The translations under genes and the position numbers were made by a program. A stretch of DNA of 64,000 nt from Nigerium sp. (GTDB taxonomy: Bacteria; Actinomycetota; Actinomycetes; Propionibacteriales; Propionibacteriaceae), in assembly GCA_016711325.1 (NCBI GenBank), contig JADJTH010000001.1, positions 124,001 through 188,000 of the forward strand, written 5' to 3'. Below the pieces are notes generated by a model, which was not told where the DNA came from, did not search any database, and saw only the letters and a list, made by a program, of their open reading frames with translations. This document shows positions 57,867 to 64,000 of this stretch, in pieces (positions within the stretch are counted from its first letter, which is position 1; every line of letters begins with the position of its first letter).

Positions 57867-58808
57867 TCACTCCCCGAAGCGGGCCAGCACCTCGGCGCGG
57901 GTGACGTCCTCGATGCGGGCGTGCTGCCAGGACGGGTTGCGGTCCTTGTCGACCAGCTGGGCCCGAACACCCTCGAGGAAGTCAGACGCGGGCACCATGG
58001 TGCGGGCGAGCTGAAGGTCCTGCTCCAGCACGTCCTCGATGGTCGTCATCGACCGGGCCCGACGGATCGCCTCGAGGCTGACGGCCACCGACAACGGGGA
58101 CCGCTTGCGCAGCTCGGACGCCGCCGCGCGGGCCGCCTCATGCGCGCTTCTCTCCAGGGCCGCGACGATCGCGGCGGGATCGTCACCGGCGTAGCACTCG
58201 TCGATCCACGGCCGCCGGCCTTCCAGCACCCCCGCCGGCGCCTCGCCCTCGGTGGTGTCGATCTCGTCCGCGAGGCCGACGAGCACGGCGTCCGCGGCGT
58301 TGATCGGGGTGCCGGTGAGGGCGACGTGCGTGCCCAGCTCGCCGGGCGCCTGCGCCAGGTAGAGCGCGATGCCGACATCGGGGGTGAAGCCGATGATCGT
58401 CTCGGGCATGGCGAACACCGAGTCGGGATAGGCGATCCGGCGCGACCCGTGGGCAGAGACCCCCAGCCCGCCGCCCATCACGACGCCGCGCTGGTGCGCC
58501 ACGTAGGGCTTGGGGAAGTTCTTGATCGCGGCGTTCGTCGGGTACTCGATCGCGAAGAAACGCAGGTAGTCGCCACCGGAGAGCACCTCGTCGCGCAAGG
58601 CGCGCACGTCGGCGCCCGAGCACAGCCCGCGCTCCCCCGCGCCCGACAGCTCGACGCGCGCCACGGCATCGTCCGCGGCCCACGCGTCCAACGTCTCGTG
58701 GATGCCCGTGAGCATTCCGGGCGTCAGGGCGTTGATGGCCCGCGGGCGGTTCAGCACCAGATGCCCGACGCCGTCGCGCACCTCCACGATGAGTTCGTCG
58801 GTGGTCAT
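57867..58808 (-). CDS. 3-hydroxyisobutyryl-CoA hydrolase-like crotonase family protein
   Basis: 313 aa of the crotonase superfamily. It shows the HIBCH pattern: GLCSGADVRALRDE oxyanion loop, FPKPYVAHQRGVVMGGGLG, and E136/D144 in MPETIIGFTPDVG, which are the hydrolase catalytic residues. In valine degradation this yields 3-hydroxyisobutyrate; the product route leads to propionyl-CoA. The ATG overlaps the stop of the mannosyltransferase gene by 4 bases, although the functions are unrelated. Confidence 0.85.
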   Translation of the reverse strand: MTTDELIVEVRDGVGHLVLNRPRAINALTPGMLTGIHETLDAWAADDAVARVELSGAGERGLCSGADVRALRDEVLSGGDYLRFFAIEYPTNAAIKNFPKPYVAHQRGVVMGGGLGVSAHGSRRIAYPDSVFAMPETIIGFTPDVGIALYLAQAPGELGTHVALTGTPINAADAVLVGLADEIDTTEGEAPAGVLEGRRPWIDECYAGDDPAAIVAALERSAHEAARAAASELRKRSPLSVAVSLEAIRRARSMTTIEDVLEQDLQLARTMVPASDFLEGVRAQLVDKDRNPSWQHARIEDVTRAEVLARFGE

Positions 58809-60463
58809 GGCCGGCCTCCCCTGTCGGTGATCTCGTCGACGCTGCCTGCGATCTCGTCGGCGCCGCCGGTCTCGCGAACGCCGCCTGCCACGAAGTCTGC
58901 TTCCTCGCCCGCCCCGACGACAATCCGCGCGTCCTGGGCGCGCGCGACCGACGCCAGCGACGCCTCGTACGGCGAGCCGACCGGCACGTTCGACGTCGGG
59001 TCCATGCCCGCGCGGCCCGGACGCGAGCGGGGCGCCGTCGCGACCAGCCACCCGCCGGCCCCGGCGACCGCGGCCAGCGCCAGCGCCACCGCGTCGTTGC
59101 GCCAGGCAAGGTTGCCCGCGCCGTAGACCAGCAGCACCGAGGTGACGCCGGCCGCCACCCGAAGGGTTCGCTCGCTCGTACGTGCGAGCGGCAGGAACAG
59201 CGCACCCCACAGCAGGTACCAGGTGTGCAGCGCAGGCCCGAAGGCGGCGAAGGCCAGGTAGGCCCAGGTCATGAACGACAGCGGACGTGTGCGCGCGAAG
59301 CGGACGAACAGCCAGCCGATCACGCCGGTCATGATCGCCGACGAGACCGCTCTTGCCGCCGGCATCGCCCAGGCTGCGGCGTCCGTCAGGCCCAGGAACT
59401 CGAGCAGGTGCTGCAGCGCCCAGCCCAGCAGGCTGAACGGTGCCAGGGTGACGATCATGCCGGGCACGGCCATGGCGGAGATCCAGCCGAACCCGAGCCC
59501 GGTCAACAGCGTGACGCCGACGAAGACGCCGATCACGCCCGCGACGGTCATCAGTGCCCGCGGCAGGACGCGCAGCAGGTCGGGCGGACGCCACGACGCC
59601 CACCCCGATCCGATCACCGCCACCGGCACCGCGGCCAGCAGCGCGGGCTGCTTGATGGACATCCCGACGCCGACCGCGACCACCGCCGGCCAGAACCAGC
59701 CGCGATAGGCGAAGTGCAGGGCGAGGGCGATCATGCCGAGCATGAGCGCGTCGTTGTGGGCGCCGCCGACCAGGTCGATCACCATGAGCGGATTGATGGT
59801 GGCGAACCAGGCGGTCCGTCGCGGATCGAGCCGCAATTGGACGGCGATGCGCGGCAGGTAGTGCACCAGCAGCGCCACCCCGATCAGCGCCGGGATCCGC
59901 TGCGCGACCGCCGAGTAGTAGGGGTTCAGGCCGGCGGCCTCCACCAGCCAATGCGACATGGTCAGCGACAGTGGCCCGTACGGCGAAGGCGTGTAGCGCC
60001 ACAGCCACGCCACCTGGTCGGCGAAAGTCCCCGGCAGCACGGACGGCGACGCCTCGTACGGGTTGAGGTCGTTGTGCAGCAGCCAGCCGTGGGCGGCGTA
60101 GCTGTAGGCGTCGTGGCTGAAGATCGGCGGGGCGAACAGCAGCGGCAGGGACCACCAGGCCAGCACCGCCCAGTGTTTGACGTCGCGGTAGATCGCGGGG
60201 CGGATCCGGAACCAGGCGACGATCAGCAGCCCGACGGCACCGATCACCATCGCGGTCGCCAGCGCGCGGGCCCACCATGTGTCCAGGCCGAGGGTGCGCA
60301 TCGTCGGCCAGTAGGGGGACGCCTGCGGCAGATAGGCGGGCGACAGCGCGCCGAGGGCCAGCAGCGTCGTGCCCACCAGGCCGAGCCGGACAGGACCGAC
60401 ACGCAGTGCCGCCCAGAAGTCGGCCCAACGCTGGCGCAGGTGCGCGAGCACGCTCGAGATCAC
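58805..60463 (-). CDS. Polyprenol-phosphomannose-dependent alpha-1,6-mannosyltransferase (MptB-like)
   Basis: 552-aa GT-C type integral membrane protein with about 12-13 membrane segments. The loop FSHDAYSYAAHGWLLHNDLN and YTPSPYGPLSL are typical of the MptA/MptB family that extends the mannan core of lipoglycans using polyprenyl-phosphomannose on the outer face. A charged cytoplasmic tail of about 75 residues follows the last helix. The start is the GTG at 60463, 5 bases after AAGGAGG; an upstream in-frame ATG at 60529 lacks such a site. It is divergent from the sulfur operon. Confidence 0.86.
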   Translation of the reverse strand: MISSVLAHLRQRWADFWAALRVGPVRLGLVGTTLLALGALSPAYLPQASPYWPTMRTLGLDTWWARALATAMVIGAVGLLIVAWFRIRPAIYRDVKHWAVLAWWSLPLLFAPPIFSHDAYSYAAHGWLLHNDLNPYEASPSVLPGTFADQVAWLWRYTPSPYGPLSLTMSHWLVEAAGLNPYYSAVAQRIPALIGVALLVHYLPRIAVQLRLDPRRTAWFATINPLMVIDLVGGAHNDALMLGMIALALHFAYRGWFWPAVVAVGVGMSIKQPALLAAVPVAVIGSGWASWRPPDLLRVLPRALMTVAGVIGVFVGVTLLTGLGFGWISAMAVPGMIVTLAPFSLLGWALQHLLEFLGLTDAAAWAMPAARAVSSAIMTGVIGWLFVRFARTRPLSFMTWAYLAFAAFGPALHTWYLLWGALFLPLARTSERTLRVAAGVTSVLLVYGAGNLAWRNDAVALALAAVAGAGGWLVATAPRSRPGRAGMDPTSNVPVGSPYEASLASVARAQDARIVVGAGEEADFVAGGVRETGGADEIAGSVDEITDRGGRP

Positions 60464-60544
60464 CCGCACCTCCTTGCCTCGCCTCTTCGGTGCCAGCCTA
60501 CTGGCGGCCGATCGGACGCGGCGCCGCACCGCGCATGGACTCCG

Positions 60545-60574
60545 TTGGTGTCACGCCGATCCATCGGCTACCGT
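60545..60574 (+). promoter_or_regulatory. Promoter of the sulfur assimilation operon
   Basis: TTGGTG (60545-60550) and TACCGT (60569-60574), spacer 18. The -10 ends 8 bases before the ATG of the leader peptide, predicting a leaderless transcript that starts at or next to that ATG. Confidence 0.6.
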
Positions 60575-60582
60575 TGCCCACC

Positions 60583-60672
60583 ATGACGAACCGGATCTCG
60601 CTTCTCCCCGTGGGCAACGCCCGCGAGGATGCCGCGCGCGTCCGTTCCTCGCGGTGTTGTCGCGGCTGCTGA
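60583..60672 (+). CDS. Cys-rich leader peptide of the sulfite reductase operon
   Basis: A 29-aa reading frame that begins MTNRISLLPVG and ends SSRCCRGC, with three Cys codons in the last five. It has no Shine-Dalgarno and sits at the predicted transcript start. In mycobacteria, leaderless poly-Cys short ORFs upstream of cysteine/sulfate genes act as cysteine-responsive attenuators: ribosomes stalled at Cys codons change access to the downstream start. This ORF fits that class by position, content and leaderless geometry. A small hairpin CCGGGC/GCCCGG follows at 60697-60714. Confidence 0.75.
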   Translation: MTNRISLLPVGNAREDAARVRSSRCCRGC

Positions 60673-60792
60673 CGCGCCCGCCACCTGTTCTGACCACCGG
60701 GCCGCGTCGCCCGGCATCACACCCGTAGCTGCGCCCCTCTCGCGCACTTACACGGCCGGTCGGCGAGGTCCACACACGAGGAAACCCGACCC

Positions 60793-62544
60793 ATGACGCT
60801 CTCCCACGCCACGCCGTCCGAACCGCTACCCGCGCATCCCACCGCCCCTGCCGCTCCTACCGGCGCCCGCGTCCGGCCGCCTCGCGAGGGTCGCAGCAAC
60901 GGCCAATGGCTGGTCGACGGCACGGCGCCGCTCAACCCGAACGAAGAGTTCAAGGCCGCCGACAACGGGCTCAACGTCCGCGAGCGCATCGAGCAGACCT
61001 ACGCCCACGAGGGTTTCGCCTCCATCCCCGACGACGACCTGCACGGCCGGATGCGCTGGTGGGGTCTCTACACCCAGCGCAAACAGGGCATCGACGGCGG
61101 GCGCACCGGCACGCTGTCGGCCGACGAGTTGAGCGACGAGTACTTCATGTTGCGCGTCCGCTCGGACGGCGGCCAGCTCACCCTGGAGCAGTTGCGCACC
61201 ATCGCACGGATCGCCGTCGAGTTCGCCCGCGACACCGCCGACGTCTCCGACCGGCAGAACATCCAGTTGCACTGGATCCGGATCGAGGATGTCCCCGAGA
61301 TCTGGCGGCGCCTGGAGGCGGTCGGCCTGCAGACCACCGAGGCCTGCGGCGACACTCCCCGGGTGGTGCTCGGGTCGCCCGTGGCCGGGATCGCCGCCGA
61401 CGAGATCCTCGACCCGACCCCCCAGATCCGCCAGATCGTCGAGACCTACATCGGCGACCCCGACCTGGCGAACCTGCCGCGCAAGTTCAAGAGCGCGCTC
61501 ACCGGCCATCCCAGCCTGGACGTGGTGCACGAAATCAACGACATCTCACTGGTCGGCGTCCGGCACCCCGAACTCGGGCCCGGCTACGACCTATGGGTGG
61601 GCGGCGGCCTGTCGACGGCGCCCCGGCTCGCCGAGCGGCTCGGCGTCTTCGTCGCCCCCGAGCAGGCCGCCGAGGTCTGGTACGGCGTCATACGGATCTT
61701 CCGCGACTACGGCTACCGGCGGCTGCGCAACAAGGCCCGGCTGAAGTTCCTGCTCGCCGAATGGGGGCCCGAGAAGTTCCGCCGGGTGCTGCAGGACGAC
61801 TACCTCGGCTACGCGCTTCCCGACGGCCCGGCGGCGATCGCCACGACCGCGAATCCGGACCATGTGGGGGTCCACACCCAGAAGGACGGACGCCGTTACG
61901 TCGGCCTGGCTCCCCGCGTCGGCCGGCTCTCGGGGAGCAGGCTGCTCGCCCTCGCGGACGCCGCCGAGGCGGCCGGCTCGGGCCGCATCCGGCTCACCCC
62001 CCACCAGAAGCTACTGGTGCTCGACGTCGACCCGGCCCGGGTCGACGGCCTGCTCGCCGCCGCCGAGGCGCTCGACCTGAGCGCCCGGCCGGGCTCCTTT
62101 CGCCGCAACACCATGGCCTGCACCGGTATCGAATACTGCAAGCTCGCCTTCGTCGAGACCAAGGCGACGGCGAGCGCGGCCGCCCAGGCGCTCGACAACC
62201 GGCTGGCCGGCCTCGGGCTCGACGTGCCGATCACCCTGAACGTCAACGGCTGCCCCAACTCGTGCGCACGGATCCAGACCGCCGACATCGGCCTCAAGGG
62301 GCAAATCGCGAAGAGCCCGGACGGCGGCGACGAGTTCGCGTTCCAGGTTCACCTCGGCGGCGGGCTGGCCTCCGCCGCCCGCGAGGAGCCGGGGCTCGGC
62401 CGCACGCTGCGCGGGCTCAAGGTGACCGCCGAGGACATGCCCGACTACGTCGAACGCGTCGTGCGCCGGTTCGCCGGCGAGCGGGACGCCGACGAGTCGT
62501 TCTCCGCCTGGGTGCGGCGGGCCGACGAGGCGGCGTTGCGGTGA
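60793..62544 (+). CDS. Ferredoxin-dependent sulfite (or nitrite) reductase
   Basis: 583-aa siroheme-[4Fe-4S] enzyme of the NirA/Sir type; context with cysH and cysD indicates sulfite to sulfide. Cluster ligands C443-x5-C449 (TMACTGIEYC) and C487-x3-C491 (NGCPNSC) are intact, the last also bridging to siroheme. Two ferredoxin-like half domains precede them (SDRQNIQLHW and TPHQKLLVLD are siroheme-site segments). A Pro/Ala-rich N-terminal 30 residues are poorly conserved. GAGGAAA lies about 10 bases before the ATG. Its stop overlaps the cysH start (GTGA). Confidence 0.93.
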   Translation: MTLSHATPSEPLPAHPTAPAAPTGARVRPPREGRSNGQWLVDGTAPLNPNEEFKAADNGLNVRERIEQTYAHEGFASIPDDDLHGRMRWWGLYTQRKQGIDGGRTGTLSADELSDEYFMLRVRSDGGQLTLEQLRTIARIAVEFARDTADVSDRQNIQLHWIRIEDVPEIWRRLEAVGLQTTEACGDTPRVVLGSPVAGIAADEILDPTPQIRQIVETYIGDPDLANLPRKFKSALTGHPSLDVVHEINDISLVGVRHPELGPGYDLWVGGGLSTAPRLAERLGVFVAPEQAAEVWYGVIRIFRDYGYRRLRNKARLKFLLAEWGPEKFRRVLQDDYLGYALPDGPAAIATTANPDHVGVHTQKDGRRYVGLAPRVGRLSGSRLLALADAAEAAGSGRIRLTPHQKLLVLDVDPARVDGLLAAAEALDLSARPGSFRRNTMACTGIEYCKLAFVETKATASAAAQALDNRLAGLGLDVPITLNVNGCPNSCARIQTADIGLKGQIAKSPDGGDEFAFQVHLGGGLASAAREEPGLGRTLRGLKVTAEDMPDYVERVVRRFAGERDADESFSAWVRRADEAALR

Positions 62545-63320
62545 CGGCCACCCTGCCTTGGGCCCGGGCGACGATCCCGGCACCGCACGGCCCCGGCCGT
62601 CGCCGGTCGGCGTCCGAGCTCGAGAGGATCGCCCGCGAGGCGGCGATCCGACTCGCGGACGCGCCGGCCGACGAGGTGCTCGCCTGGGCGGCGTCCACCT
62701 TCGGCCGCTCGCTCGCGGTCGCGTGCTCGATGGCGGCCGACACCGTCGTACCGCACCTCGTGGCCCGGCACCTGCCCGGCGTGGACGTCCTGTTCCTGCA
62801 GACCGGCTACCACTTCCCCGAGACAATCGGCACCCGCGACGCGCTCGAGGTGAGCGCCGACATCCACCTGGTCGACGTGTGGCCCGTGCTGACCGTCCCC
62901 GAGCAGGACGCCGAGTTCGGCGTCCGGCTGCACGACCGGGACGCGTCGCAGTGCTGCGCGATGCGCAAGGTCGAGCCGATCAACCGCGAACTGGCCAGCT
63001 ACGAGGCTTGGGTGACCGGGCTGCGCCGCGAGGACTCCGTGCTGCGCGCCGACACCCCGCTCGTCGAGTGGGACTCCGCGCACCAGATGGTGAAGATCAA
63101 CCCCATCGCCGCCTGGAGCTTCGACGACCTGCTCGACTACGCCTCCCGGCACGGGGTCCCGGTCAACATGCTGCTGAGCGACGGCTACCCCTCGATCGGG
63201 TGCGCGCCCTGCACCCGCCCGGTCGCGCCGGGCGAGGACCCGCGTGCCGGACGCTGGGCGGGCCTGGCGAAGTCCGAGTGCGGCCTGCACGTGACCGACA
63301 CCCATCCCGAGGAGGACGCA
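62541..63320 (+). CDS. cysH: Phosphoadenylyl/adenylyl-sulfate reductase, no stop codon before cysD
   Basis: Thioredoxin-dependent reduction of APS (or PAPS) to sulfite. 260 codons from a GTG overlapping the reductase stop. Cys pairs C138/C139 (SQCCAMRK) and C221/C224 (GCAPC) predict a [4Fe-4S] cluster, hence APS-type specificity; the catalytic Cys is C247 in the C-terminal ECGLH. After ECGLH comes VTDTHPEEDA, and the frame passes into the cysD start codon with no stop. The transcript could therefore yield a CysH-CysD fusion. An in-frame AGGAGG 5 bases before the cysD GTG also allows separate CysD. Confidence 0.88.
63310..63315 (+). promoter_or_regulatory. Internal ribosome-binding site for cysD
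   Basis: AGGAGG, 5 bases before the GTG at 63321, inside the cysH reading frame. It supports independent CysD initiation. Confidence 0.7.
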
Positions 63321-64000
63321 GTGACCACGACGACCACCACGCGCACGCTTTCGCACCTGCGCGAGCTGGAGGCCGAGGGCATCCACATCATCCGCGAGGC
63401 GGTCAGCGAGCTCGAGCGTCCGGTGCTGCTGTTCTCCGGCGGCAAGGACTCGATCGTCATGCTGCACCTGGCGATCAAGGCCTTCTGGCCGGCGCCGGTG
63501 CCGTTTCCGGTCATGCACGTCGACACCGGGCACAACTTTCCCGAGGTGCTCGCCTACCGCGACGCCACCGTCTCGCGGCACGGGCTGCGCCTGGTGGTCG
63601 CCTCGGTGCAGGACTACATCGACGACGGACGCCTCCTCGAGCGCGCCGACGGCACCCGCAACCCGCTGCAGACCCAACCGCTGCTCGACGCCATCGCCGA
63701 GCACCGCTTCGACGCGGTCTTCGGGGGCGGACGCCGCGACGAGGAGAAGGCGCGCGCCAAGGAGCGCGTCGTGAGCCTGCGCGACGAGTTCGGCCAGTGG
63801 GATCCGCGCAACCAGCGCCCCGAACTGTGGACGCTGTACAACCCGCGGCATCGGCCGGGCGAGCACGTGCGCGTGTTCCCGCTGTCGAACTGGACCGAGC
63901 TCGACGTGTGGCGCTACATCGAGGCCGAGGGCATCGAGCTGCCCGACCTCTACTACGCGCACGACCGCGAGGTCTTCCAGCGCGACGGCATGTGGCTGGC
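63321..64000 (+). CDS. cysD: Sulfate adenylyltransferase subunit 2, 3' end outside window
   Basis: Small subunit of ATP sulfurylase: sulfate + ATP to APS. 226 codons are visible. The PP-loop is LLFSGGKDSIVMLHLA, followed by MHVDTGHNFPEVLAYRD, GGGRRDEEKARAKER and FPLSNWTELDVWRYIE, all diagnostic of CysD. The start GTG (VTTTTTTRTLSHLRELE) is in the same frame as cysH. The frame is open to the window edge; cysN would be expected next. Confidence 0.92.
   Translation, partial: MTTTTTTRTLSHLRELEAEGIHIIREAVSELERPVLLFSGGKDSIVMLHLAIKAFWPAPVPFPVMHVDTGHNFPEVLAYRDATVSRHGLRLVVASVQDYIDDGRLLERADGTRNPLQTQPLLDAIAEHRFDAVFGGGRRDEEKARAKERVVSLRDEFGQWDPRNQRPELWTLYNPRHRPGEHVRVFPLSNWTELDVWRYIEAEGIELPDLYYAHDREVFQRDGMWL

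Noticed and set aside
58809..60428. Upstream extension of the HIBCH-like frame to 853 aa, suggesting a fusion protein
   Set aside because: The extension is an out-of-frame reading of the mannosyltransferase gene. The HIBCH-like protein has its own ATG at 58808 in an ATGA overlap.

Overview
The window is a high-GC actinobacterial chromosome segment, most likely from the Propionibacteriaceae. The case rests on the split methylmalonyl-CoA mutase (mutA-mutB) with meaB, the zinc-type S14, GTG/TTG starts on rpoB, rpoC, fusA, tuf and rpsL, and a conserved block (tRNA-Thr, tRNA-Met, rpmG, HadA/HadB-like pair, tRNA-Trp, secE, nusG, rplK, rplA) that matches the order known from Mycobacterium. No insertion sequence, prophage, integron or CRISPR array was seen.

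Layout. 1-1627 (+): end of a COG4120/COG1101-type ABC importer. 1647-6079 (-): secY-adk-map-fhs, closely packed. 6252-6965 (-): an SRAP (HMCES/YedK) gene inserted where rplO normally abuts secY. 7070-16802 (-): S10 and spc ribosomal protein clusters, rpsJ to rplO. 17166-19435 (+): serC-serA. 19654-24695 (+): mutA-mutB-meaB; mutB and meaB each carry a single-base frameshift at a G run. 24758-28441 (-): flavin-reductase-like gene, gltX, a DprE2-like SDR and an Apd1-like ferredoxin with overlapping ends. 28547-29071 (-): small membrane protein. 29370-33788 (-): str cluster rpsL-rpsG-fusA-tuf. 34156-43018 (-): rplJ-rplL-rpoB-rpoC. 43310-48613 (-): complete 16S-23S-5S rRNA operon lying between rplA and rplJ. 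49203-51891 (-): tRNA-Trp-secE-nusG-rplK-rplA. 52016-53923 (-): HadA-like, HadB-like, murB. 53958-55163 (+): GT4 glycosyltransferase. 55233-55986 (-): tRNA-Tyr, tRNA-Thr, tRNA-Met, rpmG. 56057-56974 (+): YajQ-family protein and a membrane protein. 56999-60463 (-): xthA, a 3-hydroxyisobutyryl-CoA hydrolase-like gene and an MptB-like mannosyltransferase. 60583-64000 (+): a Cys-rich leader peptide, sulfite reductase (nirA/sir), and cysH running in frame without a stop into cysD, which is cut by the window end.

Most of the window is the translation and transcription core. Around it sit one-carbon supply (fhs), serine synthesis, the succinyl-CoA/propionyl-CoA branch (mut genes), cell envelope sugar transfer and assimilatory sulfate reduction. 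The most noteworthy points are the leaderless Cys-codon leader upstream of the sulfur operon, the stop-less cysH-cysD junction, the paired mutB/meaB frameshifts, the rRNA operon splitting the L11 and L10 operons, and three consecutive inverted repeats in the rpoB-rpoC gap.
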